Positions 24,601 to 38,000 of a stretch of 64,000 nt of DNA are shown piece by piece (the first letter of the stretch is position 1; the number at the start of each line of letters is the position of its first letter). The DNA comes from Nyssa sinensis. Lineage: Eukaryota > Streptophyta > Magnoliopsida > Cornales > Nyssaceae. The notes below the pieces were generated by a model. It was not told where the DNA came from, did not search any database, and was given only the letters and a program-made list of their open reading frames with translations. The DNA lies in assembly GCA_008638375.1 (NCBI GenBank), contig CM018037.1, forward strand, positions 36,351,576 to 36,415,575, given 5' to 3'. The position numbers and the translations under genes are program-made.

Positions 24601-27600
24601 ACACAATCCACTAATCCATTTTCCCGTTGGAGAATTTTCTCAAACTCCGCATCAGCTTAAGCAAAGGAACCTTGACAGAACAGATCACTAGTAAGAGTAA
24701 CACGTGCTATCTCCTGACACTCCGAAAGGAAGAGGTGCAAGGTTCAAGTCCCAGGTGGGACACGGGTGCATTTATATTACCTATCAAAAAAAAGAGCAAC
24801 CATATTCCCACCAATTCAAAAGTTTCAACCAGATTCAAGAATTAAAAAGCCAAACCAGTTGGAAGTGCATCTCATCATCTAAAAGAAGCAAATCACAAGT
24901 TATCTGTAAGCACATTAATTTCGAGGTTCCAAATGTACCAGTGTAGATGATGACAATTTCCCATATGTCAAATGAATTATTCGTTTGATCAGTAAGACAT
25001 TATTTATTAGGTAAGTAAGACATGATCAACTGGGAAATGAACCCTATGACTCTATCTTTGCAGGTGCGAAGCTTATAGCTGGTGGTGAATGGATACTTCA
25101 AATTGTTGAAAGACAATGAAATTAACTTTGATTAAGAGGGAAAAATTCTACATACCTGTTGCTGGCCATAAATGTATTCCTCTGTAATTCGAACAGCGGT
25201 CGAACCAAGACCCCATCTGATGATGTCCATAGATGGGTCTACCCGCCATCTCGGTCCACAGAGAAACGGGTGTCTTAGAGCATCTAAACAACTGTGAAGC
25301 AGTCAGGAAGGATTGTTATGGATGGCGCAGGAATGCAATCTCTAATCATTATTATCAAGAATCATATATTTCACCACCTAGTAGGCAAAATTTACTTTCA
25401 GAATACCAATTCGTGTGACTAATACTGAAATGGCTGCTAGTGAAAGCCCTATGAATCAATTTGACAATGGAACTTAAATGCCACTTTTTGATCAGCAGTG
25501 GGAATCCATAACCCCACCCCTCCAGCATTTAACCACTATACTATGAAATGGTTGAGTAATTGCATGATTTTGTTTTTTAAACAAAAAAACTGCTGATAAA
25601 TTTTACAGTTACGAATTTAACCCCAAATTAAACCTCTGCATTTTGGCATTCCAAGGCTTCTGTATAAAGCAAAAACATGCTTGTTTCTTTTAAAACCTTT
25701 CGCACTGAGCACACTAACAAGGTATCAAAAAGATCTCATTAATTAGAAACTGATTGCTCTTTGGAATATGTGGGATTACAGTTGTCGCCTATCAATTTAG
25801 ACGAGAATCATCCATACCATAGCTTATGTGAAAAAGTCTTTACATAAAAGCATATGGATGGATATCATAGCAAAATATATGCATCAGATAAGATCGTGAT
25901 ACACATCTAAGACCCACAAGACCATATGTGCATGCAGAGTTTTCATATAATGCTTTACAATAATCATTTTCCAGAAATTATGAGTGTATCTTTCACTTCT
26001 CAAGAGTACCAAAACATATAATAGAAAAGCTTGCTGAACAAAAAATTTTATACTGCAAAACTTTTCCACTAATATTCTCACTGCTATACCTGATTCTCTC
26101 AGAAGACTTGGTCGCCAGCAATAAGGAGAGCAGGTTCCAGCCTGCACCCCAGTTCCTATCGAGTATCTGCAAGACAGATAATATATGAGTAGATCATTAG
26201 ATCTTTAAACAAATGGGGAACAAAAACAGAGGAAGAGAAGCAAGACAAATGAGAAAGAAAAGCAGCAGAAGAGAAGCAATTTTTATTTGAGAGAATACTA
26301 ACTTGTAGTCCATAATTTCCAGATGAGGAATTCCTACTGAAAGTTTGCAAGAAAAACTCACGCAAGCAGGATGAATCATATCCCTGCACTAGCAAATAAG
26401 AGGGGAGTTATAACACCATAATTGAAGTCATTTACCAGAACTTCAATCCCTTTTAGACTTCACCAGAGAATTTCTTTGTCTAATGAAAACTTGCAAATAA
26501 AGGTGGAGTGGGGGGTTTACAAGCAGGAAAGGAACATAAAGAACCGTTGGACGAGTGCTGAGGCTGGGTTTCAATATTTTTAAAAGCAAAGTAATTTCTA
26601 AGAGAAATAAGATAAAAGGGTATCCTCCTTCATATTCTAACCATATCGATATCACTTCTCAGAATATGCTGAGTATGATGGTCCAGACATTCCATGTGTA
26701 CATACTGCATTGGACATGATATCCAAAGTGCCTTTTAAAGGAAAATGATCACCAAATCTCCTTAAGAAAATCATGCAATGATATATAATATTCAAATTTC
26801 TATTCAGCTAGTCAGCAGTGCCCAACGCTTGCCCATAACATCAATTTTAAACAATACTGGGTCCATGCTACAAGTTATGAAGTTTGGTAAATGAGCAAAG
26901 TAACCATGCAACATTGCTTGACTTGCCCACTTAAAAGACTTGTTTATTTTTTTCACATCATTTCTGTATTTGTTCATAGAGCCCTGATAAGAATTAAACT
27001 ATCAAACATCTTAAGTTAGGAACACAGGTGTAGAACATCACCCACAACCACCCAAAATAAAAAATAAAAAATAAAAAAATTAAAAAAGGAAAAGGAAAAG
27101 GAAAAACAGCAGCAACAAAAAGTAGGTTTTTGTTATTAAGAAACTTTGTTCAAAACGAGAGGTTTACCATCTTATACCTTTGTGAGGAAACATTTGAACT
27201 TTGCAAAGATCAATGGATCCATGAGTTCACGCAACACCATTTTTGCCATCATGAATCCAACACATCTGTGTAAGACATACAAACAATAAGAACTCCATGA
27301 ATGGCATATGACAATTTTAACATTAGAATTCATGTAAACTGAAGTCTGTTTCCCGCACCGTACCTCATGTCAAATGCAATCATCATTTGTCGCCTATCCA
27401 TGTTTCTGTCCAGTGTGCTATTATTTGGATCATTCTCATAAAAATCTGCAGCATTTCCCAATATCCCTACCTAAAAATTCAAAAAATATATTGATAAGAG
27501 TAGGTCATAAACAAATTAAAGTTAATTCAACTGCATCAAAAGCACCAAGATTTCATTAATCCAGGTAAATTAGATAACAAGTTAACGACATCTCTCACAC

Positions 27601-30474
27601 TGATTAAACTAATCAGCATCTGTGAGAAACTATTACCAATGACTGTCACTAACCCCTCTGAAAGGCAGTGAATGCTATTCCCCTCTAATTAATTCCCACT
27701 GCCTGATACAGTCAAATTAGTAAAACTAGAAAAAGCATCTTATAAGCTATTTTTTCTTGGACGGAGGCATTGTACAACCTCAAGAGTATTGTATCTTTAA
27801 ACACTAAATATCTTTTTAGTGTTGTTGATCAGACATGTGGAACCTATACATGCATTGATAATGAGGAATTTGCTAGCATTACTAGATATCCATATCCATG
27901 TTTTCCATTCATAAACAAATTTGTTGAAGAGTACTTACACGTCATACCAAAAAGTCAAAGAGAAAATGATTGGTGGAGGAGAGGTGAGAGCGAGCATGGA
28001 GCCCCCAACTCGATAGTGTAAAGAGAAAGAGACCAGCCAAGGGGAACCAAGGCCTCGTCACGTGTGGCCTAGCATGTTTAGACGTCCATAGAATAGGAAC
28101 ACGTTCCAATGAGATGTCCCTCCTAGGGAGAGACACGTCCCTAGGTCTCTTTCCGACTTCCTCCTTAGATTAGGATATAATCTGCTAGCTATAAAATGAT
28201 GCCAGCATGATAAGGGTACCACTGGCAATGACCTCGTTATGTATGCCTAAACAAGACATGATTGTTGTTCCATGGCATTGCCCCGATGGCTAGCACTTCC
28301 CTCGTGGACTACCAAACCACAACCTCCTTGAAATATAACACATACATGACAAGTCAAATGGATGATGTAGCGTAAGAATAGCCTTGTGACGGGTGATCAA
28401 AGACAAGTGTCAACATTTTTCCAGACTAGCAATGCTTCACTTCAGTTGACAAATGCTTGGCTTCATATACATTTGCCTTTCTTTCATAGGCTAAGTTACT
28501 GAAGAAAACATTGTCCAACCAATAAATAAGCTGACTTATAACCCACAGCAGCATCAAACTTCCTAAAACAATTAAAATGCTACACTTTCAATTTCACCGT
28601 CATCAGAAAGTCACCTTTTATACATTTCTTGGGCTAACAACTCTTCTACAGAAATTAACTTAAGTACTCCAAAAAAAGCATGTAAATTAAGACCGTGTGA
28701 TCTGCCTCAGCAGAGCTGCAGAAAGAGAACATCACAATAGGTCATCCAAACCATTGTGGCTACCCAATACTAGTACTAAACAATATATTTGTATTCCGTA
28801 AATGGCAAAATCAATACAAGGTTAAAGGCATAGCATTAAATTCTTAACTTTCAATCGAGTAAAGAGAAACACAGCTACTCACTTTAATATGTCTATCCAC
28901 AGGGCTAATATGCACATTCTCCAGCCTCAACTCTGTATGAGCGAGTCCATGGCTGTGTAAGTAATTCACCTAAGGTAGATAACAAAATAAAAACATTGTA
29001 AGTCCATCTAATGCTAAGTAGAAAACACTAAGCATCTGTGACTATATATAGAACCTACTCCGATCAAGAGATCCCTCATAAGAATTCGAATAAGTCGCAA
29101 TTGTCGAGAAACAGCAGGTCCTCCAACTGTATCATCTCCCACCCTCCTAACAGATTCCTCGTCCAAAGCAAGAGTAGCTTCCAACGTTGGAAGCCAATCC
29201 GATTGTTGAAGCCAGTGTCGTAAAGAAAAACTACCATGATACTGCAAAAGAGGAAAGAAGTAACAATCTCAATTTTATTTGAGTTTTTTGGTGGAATCAT
29301 TGAGAAGCTTTTTTAAGTAATATGAAAGACAGATTCAGATGTAATAATGGAAGGAATAGCAGAAATCCCTCTGTCTACAGCATCAGAGGAGCATGGCTTA
29401 TTCTGTTGCTGAGAAAATCCCACCTTTTCGGCATCGTTGGTGTTAAACAACCAACCGACTAATATATTTTGGGAAGTTTACTAACTCTCTGCACAACAGT
29501 GACCACTGAAACTGAATCTACAAATCTCTTGGCAAATACTTGTCATGACCAAGTAAACCATTTCTCAGCTCCCTGTGCTAGAAACATAGGTGTGTTGTCA
29601 TGAGAACGAATATATAAATCTGCCTTGCTAGGGAAAGTACTTACCCCATGAACTAGGGTAAATGAGCCAGAGTCACCACTTGTGGATGGACAGACATAGC
29701 CATGAACTTGCATTGAGTAAGAATGGTACATAAGTCTACGACGAGCTAGTTTCTTCAATACCTATAAAAGAAACAATAATAATGGATCTCAATAATACTG
29801 AGGAATCCATATTCAACAACTGAACAAGGTATAGATTTCAATATACAATGCACAAACCTCTATAGCCCGTTTCCCTCTGCGCTGAGCTTGAACACTAGTA
29901 AGTCGTCGAAGCACAACTCTTGAATTGTGCAAAGGGCTGCATCCATGATTTCAAACATTAATATTCTGCGTCTTGGTGACACAATATAGCACAAAAACAA
30001 AAACAAATAAACTAACCTGTTAGCATCCTTCACTATGGCTTCAAAAAGCACCTCATCTGCCTGCAACAAAGCTTAAACCAATTATTAAACCTGAACATGA
30101 CAAAGAAACCCTCCACAACATAATAACACATCTCACAAAAACATTCAAATTTTCCATACCCGCCCACCAAGGCCAATGCTAACCCTATCACGAATCTTAA
30201 AGACAGACATTTTGAACTTCATAACATGCCCCAATTCTTCCACCAGAGGATCAGAGTCAGTGACATCGACGCTCTCCTTGGATTCCAATGGAGATGCAGA
30301 TTTCCTTGATGAAAAACAATTTACACTTGAGCATCGTCTCCGGATTGAATTATCATTTTTCCCAATTAAATGAACAGAGGTTGGTGCAATCAGTCTTGTC
30401 AACAAATTGAAACTAAAAGACGGTGCTTCAACACTTTCCAAGCTCGGACTAAAACCGATGCTACACAACGCCAT
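21606..30474 (-). CDS. PAP14 (FBN11): Plastid-lipid-associated protein 14 / fibrillin 11: pseudokinase plus PAP/fibrillin domain
   Basis: Thirteen coding exons (minus strand, in order): 30160-30474, 30017-30060, 29858-29936, 29645-29761, 29059-29241, 28883-28969, 27364-27470, 27178-27265, 26303-26383, 26090-26166, 25156-25291, 22897-22959, 21606-22256. They join in frame to 675 residues, close to the Arabidopsis protein At5g53450. The Ser-rich N-terminus fits a plastid transit peptide. Residues about 85-440 form a protein-kinase-like fold: VVLRRL at the lysine position, AHTELRLENV where HRDLKPEN is expected, and GILGNAAD where DFG is expected, so catalysis is unlikely. Residues about 460-660 are the PAP/fibrillin domain (LLPGKWRLLYCTG). 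Exon 5 needs donor GGA|GTAGGT, since the nearby GTAG|GTTC breaks the frame. The gene probably acts at plastoglobules or thylakoids. Confidence 0.93.
23725..24226. mobile_element. MITE-like element, copy B
   Basis: About 500 bp in the large FBN11 intron (22960-25155). It begins TAAGAAGCACAGACAC and ends GTGTCCGTGCTTCATA, an inverted repeat of about 15 bases. The subterminal sequence matches copy A at 6412-6767: AT-rich middle, TATATGA(C/T)(C/T)ATATAAT, then AAACCTAAT. Flanks GTCTCTAT and GTCTATAG may be a decayed target duplication. It is non-coding. Confidence 0.7.
24425..24597 (+). repeat. Three diverged copies of a short repeat
   Basis: The motif TTGTAAATTCC followed by ATG, GGGA(A/G)TTGA and (C/T)AAAGGC occurs near 24429, 24466 and 24539. 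The second and third copies also share a downstream ATCAATAGTTCA. It sits between the MITE-like copy B and the SINE-like element in the same FBN11 intron. Confidence 0.7.
24685..24796 (+). mobile_element. tRNA-derived SINE
   Basis: A box A-like TAGTAAGAGTAAC near 24690 precedes a clear RNA polymerase III box B, GGTTCAAGTCC at 24741-24751. The element ends in TACCTATCAAAAAAAA (24778-24793), a tail common in plant SINEs. It lies in the FBN11 intron, antisense to the gene. Confidence 0.65.
28030..28460. other. Possible solo LTR or other insertion in an FBN11 intron
   Basis: The intron 27471-28882 contains a patch of mixed composition with ACACGTTCCAATGAGATGT, a TATA-like CTATAAAATGAT near 28190 and GC-richer sequence, unlike the AT-rich remainder. 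It resembles retrotransposon U3/R sequence, but I found no terminal TG/CA pair with target duplication. Low certainty. Confidence 0.2.
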
Positions 30475-30486
30475 TGTATTGGAAAT

Positions 30487-30998
30487 CTAAACATCAAACA
30501 TAACAACAATCAAATTCAGTTAATGCAGCTGTCCGATTCATCCCTTATGAATCTTGTGGTCTGTGTTGTTCTACTAAGCCAAAAAGTTTATTCTAGGCTG
30601 AGTTGAGCAAATGTTTTAGTTAAATTATGTCTAAACTAAAATTCAAAACGTTAATTTCTTTTCTTTTCCTGCATTATCGCATCAAGCAAGTGAAAATATG
30701 TTGTGAAATCAGCTGCAAATGAAAAACAGATAAGAAAATAATAGAAAATCTGAATTATGCTTTCTGTGATTGTCTAGTTGCAAAAGAAATGAGAAAGTGG
30801 GGACATCAAAAGCCAAATAATTAATCTAGACCCAAACCAATCGAGGTTTTTAGCTTTCTTACAACGTAATCAAGACACTAATAAAGAGTTTTCAGAAAGT
30901 TCAATTTTCCTACTGTTTACCTATATTTTCTAGGCTACCAAACGGATATGAATATATATATTTTTTCATTTAAACAGAATTGAGATTGAATGACTTAC
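30487..30998 (-). other. Spliced 5' leader intron of the FBN11 gene
   Basis: On the minus strand the donor is CTG|GTAAGT at 30998 and the acceptor is TGTTTAG at 30487, leaving only 12 bases of leader before the ATG at 30474. The 512-bp interval holds no coding frame. It explains why the purine-rich leader near 31000-31050 is separated from the start codon. Confidence 0.6.
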
Positions 30999-31077
30999 CA
31001 GAAAAAGGGAGCTTGTTGACTGTTAAATTGGACAAATGCAGAAATAGGGAGAGAGAGGAGGGAAGGAAGGAGTGATG

Positions 31078-31083
31078 TATATA
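31078..31083 (-). promoter_or_regulatory. TATA box for the FBN11 gene
   Basis: The minus strand reads CTCTATATACATCACT here. It stands about 80 bases upstream of the leader donor site, so a transcription start near 31045 is likely. A CT/GA-rich stretch follows in the leader, as is common in plant promoters. Confidence 0.5.
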
Positions 31084-31551
31084 GAGCAGAAGCGTGTGAG
31101 AGTTGCGTGCGAGAAAACGCATAAAACGTTTCGCCATGAGTCTCTCACATGTCTACGTCCGCCCCTCGTCCCCTCCCCCTCTTCAAATATCTCTCTCTTC
31201 AAGGCAGTAGACGTTACCGCAAAGCTAACGTGACGGCCTGTGTTTTAGCAGTGACGGTCTGTGTTTGGGTTGACTCTTTTTTCGTCACCAACATCATTAA
31301 AATAAGGGTAGAAAGTTTGGACAATTAACAACACTATTCTGAAATTTTTTGAAATTACAATATTTTCTTTTTATTGACAAATTATAAATGCACGCACTTC
31401 AATCTTTTCTGATAACAAACATCCATCTCACATTTCTTTCAATCTATTTCAATATCTTTATAATTTCATATAAGTCTCAATAAAAGACTTTAAAATTTTA
31501 AACAGTTAAATTTCTTAATTTAGAAATACATTATTTTAATCTAATTTGTAT

Positions 31552-31629
31552 ATAATTATAAGATATTAAAATATAATTAATTGTCGTTGCATAATTATAA
31601 GATATTAAAATATAATTAATTGTCGTTGC
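31552..31629 (+). repeat. Exact 39-bp tandem duplication
   Basis: Two perfect adjacent 39-bp copies (31552-31590, 31591-31629), each starting ATAATTATAAGATATT and ending TTGTCGTTGC. They lie in the 1 kb space between the FBN11 promoter and the ATX stop codon, so they may influence either. No mismatch is visible, implying a young event. Confidence 0.95.
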
Positions 31630-32092
31630 CCTTTTGCGCAGGCCCGACCTTTTCCAACACAAGTGAAAACTGTCTATGTGCATGGGTTCTGTTTCTGCAC
31701 CTATATAAACTTGTTGATCCCTCTCACACCATTCAACATTCACAAATACTAATCAGAAAGCATCATTGTAATGCTGTTAAGAGCTCAAACACTAACAGAT
31801 GCGACTTATATAAACTTTCCATTCCAAAGAAATCTGATACAAAATGAAAGATGAAATTAATATTTAATTAGAAGGGTGTATGTGTCAACCAATTTACAAA
31901 AGATGCCTGAAGCCAAAAGGCCTGCAAATCTACAGCTTTTATTAAGCTTAAAGATTATCAAAACAAAATCAAATATAAAATACATATTCCTTTTTAAAAA
32001 AATTTACAAATTTAGAAACTGTGAGGTCCCGGGGGAGAGGTGCATGGGTTAGCGCTCCTTATGGAGAAACAATGGCTATACTCTTGTGTAAT

Positions 32093-35000
32093 CTAATTCA
32101 TGAACTTCCGGCAGTTTGGAGCTCCGCACAAACAAGGGACTTTGAATTCATCACACTCATCTGGATCAAATAAATAATCATACCTGCCAGGTGTGCAACC
32201 AAAGATGAATTATATGGTGAACAAATAAAGTCTTAACAAGTTTTGAGTAGTAAAACCCTACAAGTGCACATAAGAGAGAGAGAGAGAGACAGAGAGAGAC
32301 AGAGAGAGAGAGATACGTTAATTCATCACCAGCAGTCACATTAGTCTTGGCAATAAGTACAATCCGACTCTCATCATCGCCCACGCTCATGATCCTTGCA
32401 TAGCAGTTGGGCATACACTGCCAATGGTGAACAAGATAATCCAGTAAGAAAAAATGGCAAAGATGGTCCCCATTATGCACTGAACTGAAGACAAATAGCT
32501 TAAAATTGTTAAGAACTATATCCTATAACAAGAAAAACATGAACCCTTCCATCGTTGCAATTGCAGGTATCTGTCACCAATCACAGAGCAACACACAAAA
32601 TAAAATGGAGAAGGGCTCCATCATTAATCCGAAACAAAGAATGTGTCATAAATTCACCCATTTCAGTTTTCCATTTTTCTTTTTGGCAGAATGACAGAAA
32701 CAACTATACAAAAATGTGATTGGAAACATGCAGGCAATTGCAAATAGGAGGCAAAATTATTGTAGAGCACGAAAGAATATCCAACTTCAATAAGATGACT
32801 TACTGAATGGTTTATTAAGCGTGCAATGTTCCCTTTTTCGGTGGCATCCACCACTACTACTTCACTAATCTTAAACAGCTGCAGATTAAAATTTAACCAC
32901 TTTAATGTTAGGAGGAGAGATTGCAATACAAATCACTAAAGAGAGAGAGATTGAATTACAAATTACATGTTGTTTTTCGGGTTTTATTGAGAAGAAAGAA
33001 AAAGAAAAAGGACATTTCCAAAAGCCATCAACTCACATAGCAGTCTTTGCCTTCTACACGGTAGCGTGCCTCCCTTAGATCTGCAATACTGCGCCTGACC
33101 TGTTCACCACGATATTCCAGAACCTGGACAAATACACAAGCATGTTACCTTCTTTTTTTGTTACTCTTGTGTAAACTTTATACTTCAAAACCCAAGACCA
33201 ACCAAAACATTATAGGTAAAACCGTAAAAGGTCCCTTCCCAAAAAATATAGCCCAATAGAATCCTAAATACAAAATATTGTACAGACACACAAGTAGCAT
33301 GCTTCACAAATACTAGCATATGTGATGAAAATCCATCAAATATTAAGTGTTTAAATGTCCAAGTGACATGAATCATTCCACTAAGTCTTATACAGCATTT
33401 GAAATGACTATGCGTCTTTCCATAGCAATTGAAAAAACCCTTCATTGCATGTGGAGGGTCACTGGTAGATTTCAAGAAATGACATCATTTGGCATTTTAT
33501 TATCATTTCTAGCAACAACTCCAGTTTACAGCACAGAATTGTGTCTTCAAACTTCAAAGGCTATGGAAAACACATTAGGGCAGTTCCATGTCCGTAGGAC
33601 CTACAGATCTGAAAAGTGTCCTTAAAGATGACTTTTTGACCTTTAAAGAAGTATAAGCAAAGAATAATAATTTTTTTTACTTGTAACAAATATAAACAAA
33701 GATTAATAAAATAAATATGTTAATGTTTTCAAAAACTATAAATAATTTGAAGAAAATACCATTTCTCCTTCTTGGATATTTCGACGTGCAAAGAGACCCC
33801 ATCCGTGTATTCCAGATCTACCAAAGCAAACCCGATCATTTTCAGTTCTCTGGAATCAGAAAATGAACACCCCAAAAATAGTGAGAAAGTCAATTCAGGA
33901 AATGTTGAATACTGAACAAAAAGGATAAAAAAATTGCCTGTAAGTGGTAAAGCCGTTCTCTGAAAGTAGAAAAGGTTTTAGGATGCTCTATTTCCTGTTT
34001 TCAGAAAAAATCATGCCTGTCATTTCCAGGTTTTTCTTTTAATGCTCAAATCAAACTAGATAAATGCACCTCTATGTTAATTAACAATGAGAAGAAATAT
34101 ACTCTGAATGTGTTCAAGCTCTGTATTGCGCTTAAAGAGTGGTGTAAAGGTCCCATCACACAGTGGGCAATGGCCTCTTCTCCTGTCCTCTAGCAAACAG
34201 AAGGAAAAATGGGTGAGAATAATCTCATATACCAACAATGACAACAGTAACAACTGCGATATGGAAAATTGAGCAAACAGACAGCTGAAAAAATGGACTC
34301 TAGGGAACATACTGTGATTATTTAACACAGGAAAACACTAAAAGGGACTTTATTGAACAAAGATGTATACCCAGCTAGCTACCTTAAAATAACAGGCAAC
34401 ATTGCTCGACTAGACAAATAAACACTAGAAATGATATCACACGAGGAGGCATCATGTATATAAATTCAGACACGGGCACAGTAATGTGATTAAAGAGTCT
34501 AATTCTCTGAAATGTTCAAAGATGGTAGGAGTTCATCAGTCAATCAGTTATGCACCACTCTACAAAATGGTGCAAGCTAAAGCAAGAAGTGAATTTAAAT
34601 GGAAGCAAAATAAAAGCATGAAGATGAACGTTGAATAGCGATTAGAATGCATTTCAAGAAGAAAAAAAAACTGGTCTTGCTTCATTGCCACATCATCGAT
34701 TCAACATATCCTTTTTTTTGTTTTGGGGGGGTGGGGGGGGGGGTGTTGTGGTACGAGGGAATAAACGAACAGGACACAAGGGGCTGAAGAAAGCCAGAGA
34801 ACTGCAACACCAGCAGCGTCCCTTTTGAATCATCCTTACAATCCATGGGGAAGGCTCTCTATCGATGTCTGGGCCCGGAGGGAGATCAAGGCTCAAGTTA
34901 GCAAGCCCATCAGCCACTAAATTGCCTTCTCTAAAAGGATGGATCACACGACAGTCCCGGTCTCTCCCTAAAAGCCCTTTATAGTCCATAATCAGAGCAG

Positions 35001-38000
35001 GGCTTATGTTGAGATCTTCAGGGCTTCAAAAAATATCAATCGTTGCCTGGGCATCACAGTTGCAAATAACCTTCCTAAAGCCTTCACCCCAAGCAAGGGA
35101 GAGGCCTCCCAAATACCCTCCAACTCAAACAACACCAGTTCATAGTTCCTAGATTAAGCCCAAACCTAACAATCCACCTTCCCTGAGCTGAACGAATCAG
35201 AGCACCAGCAGCTACAGCACCCGGATTTCCAACCGAGGATCCATCTTTATTGAACTTAATCCTCAGGAGGAAAGGTCCAGGTAATAAGCCTAGAGTAATC
35301 AGATTCAGCTTTAGAAACCATAACTGACCTCGATTCAAAATATCCTCGACCAGACCAATAACAAAAGGAATAGAATATGATGAAATATAGCAAAAAATAT
35401 CAAACAATATCTGATTTCTATGAGACCATAGATGCCATATCATAAAAGAAAAGAACGTGAAGCAATCCGTATGAGGAAGAGGTCTCACCTTAGGACTGAA
35501 TAGGTGAGAACAAATCCAATTAAGTTTTATTAAGAAGAAAAAAAATCTGCTGATCTGGATATGGCAAAACATGATCCTAGACTAACTTAGAAATAGGGCA
35601 GTCTGTAAGGCCATGAAGGGTGCCCTCATAGGAATGGCAACCTTAAACAGAGAGGATCCCTGCTCATATGCCAAGTCACCCTACGCCAGTTAGCGAGCAA
35701 ACCATCTTGAATTACCTTCCAAATGAAGAGCTTAATTCTGGGAGGGCCTTTAAGAGTCCAAGTACCCTCCCAATGAGCTAAAGGTGGGATAGACAGTTTT
35801 TTGATTGATCAACTGAAGACTAACCTCACAAAGAATTTTCCTAAGACCCATCTTTCCAAATAAGCCTATCCACTGAGGAGGCGAGGGATAACCTAATACT
35901 TCGTTGGCTATGGTTAAAGGAAGTTGGGAACATAGAATATTCCAATTCCATTTACGATCATTGTTAATGAAGTCTTTCACTCTAGCCTATTCACAAATTT
36001 GAGTTCTATCAATAAACTTGATAATTTACCGGCGGCCATCCACAATCCAATGATCTAACCAAAACCTAACTTTATTGCTAAATCCCACTTTCCAGATAGA
36101 TCCTCCTGTAACCAGATCTCTACTAGATAACATACATCTCCAGGCATATGAGGAATTACTGGACTTTGGTGTCTCAAAGAAACAGACTGATTTCCAATAT
36201 ACTTGGAATTGAAAGTTCTAGCCCAAAGAGAAGATGGATCATTAACCAATTTCCTGCCTAACTTAGTTAATAATTCGAAAGGATATTTAGCAGTCAGTAT
36301 CAAGCATAAGATGGAGTACACTAAAAACTACAAAATTAAGGGTATAGCATCCAGTGTGCACCAACAAAGACAGTTGGAAGTGAAAACTCGTACAAAAGTG
36401 AGGGCAAAATCTTGGGCAAGCTAGGTAGAAAGTAGAAATGACTAAATTTCTGCAGGGGCAATACTTCTGCTCCCCACCCCACCCACCCAAAAAAAAAAAT
36501 TCTTGTTCAAGAAGATAGGTCCATACAAACAAGTCTTTTTAAGCAGAAGAAACTTTTAATTTAATTTCTTTTTCCTTCGGCTAAAACTTGTTCAATTGGC
36601 CAAACCCACAAACAGGGGGAATTATTTGATCCATACATTATGAGAGAAGAAGGTAGTTATCAAACAAAAGTAAGGCAGGATCTCGACGTTTTACAACATA
36701 CACCATTATGTCGCTGCAAAGCAATTCAGGCAGACAGAGATAGTATTTGGATATATATGTATATATATAATTTCATTTCATGCAGACTACCTTATTGTTC
36801 AATCTTTTAAAGAGTCGGCATCTTGCAGCAGACAATGGCTCAACCTCATTGATCTCTATTGTTGGAGCTTCTTGAAGTTTCAATCTGTTAGAGGAAATTA
36901 GCCTTGAACCAGTCCGCCTTTTATTTTGGAGTAGGCTTTTGGTGGAGAAAACCCCTAAAGGAGTCTGTATGATGAGAACAGTATCTGGATTTGGAGCCCT
37001 GCACCAAAAACAAACCATGAAGACAAAACTATTGCTCTAGATAGATGGCATGCATATAATTGCTTATGAAAGGTGCTAGGAATCACAGCATGAGTCACAA
37101 GGCATTAATGAAACTCTGGCTGCAGCAACATGTGTGTGTGTGTGAGAGAGAGAGAGAGGAATTTCTTTTTCCTTCTAAAGCCAAAAGGGAGGAACTCAAA
37201 CCTGTGATAAGCACAATATGAAACCATTTTCGTGATTTGTCTCCCGTTTTTTTCCAAGCAGTGTAACTGCAATTTGAAAAGCATTTCTATTAAGTAATCA
37301 CATTAGCAGAGAAGAAGAAAGTTCTATTAGTTTGTATGTGGGAGAAGATTTGCAGACTAGGTGCACTGCAATTCCCACTACACTAAAAGGAAATGTTCTC
37401 TGAAGATTAGTACTTTAAGGCAACAATTCTATGACAAATTGAGAGTAATAAGTAAGTCACCTCCATGCGATACCCTGCCCTTGATGCACACATTGCATGG
37501 TAATAAGTGGAACACTTGCAACACTGTGTGCAGGAACCATGAATTTGCTTACAGATAACACAGATCTGAATAGAAACAAACATAATTTAGTTCCCAAAAA
37601 ATCAGATCATCATCCATCAGCATGCTTACATTTTCAAACGACATTGAGTAATTAATGAACCAATAAATTTTCATAATTGATCACGTAATGGATCATTTCT
37701 AGTATTTGCACTATTCTTTAAAAGGAGGGGGGTTCAAAAGAATTGCATTCTTCAGCTTGACAATATTACAACATGAAGAAAATAGTAAACAGGTATGCCC
37801 TTAAACCAGTTATAAGTTAAAACTACCTTTACAAAGGAGTTTGATGGAATTCTCAAGATTCCCACAGCGGGCTCCATCTTTTCATCACTTGAGAAAGAAA
37901 CTTCAGGTTGAAACCAAGCACAAGTAACATGAACCCACAGTGAATCAATATCAGTAGGCTTCAGAGCACCCCCTAAAGAAAGATTAATTCAATCATTAAA

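Noticed and set aside
29055..29058. Stronger-looking donor GTAG|GTTC for FBN11 exon 5
   Set aside because: It breaks the frame to the next exon; GGA|GTAGGT gives the continuous GVNYLHSHGLAH sequence.
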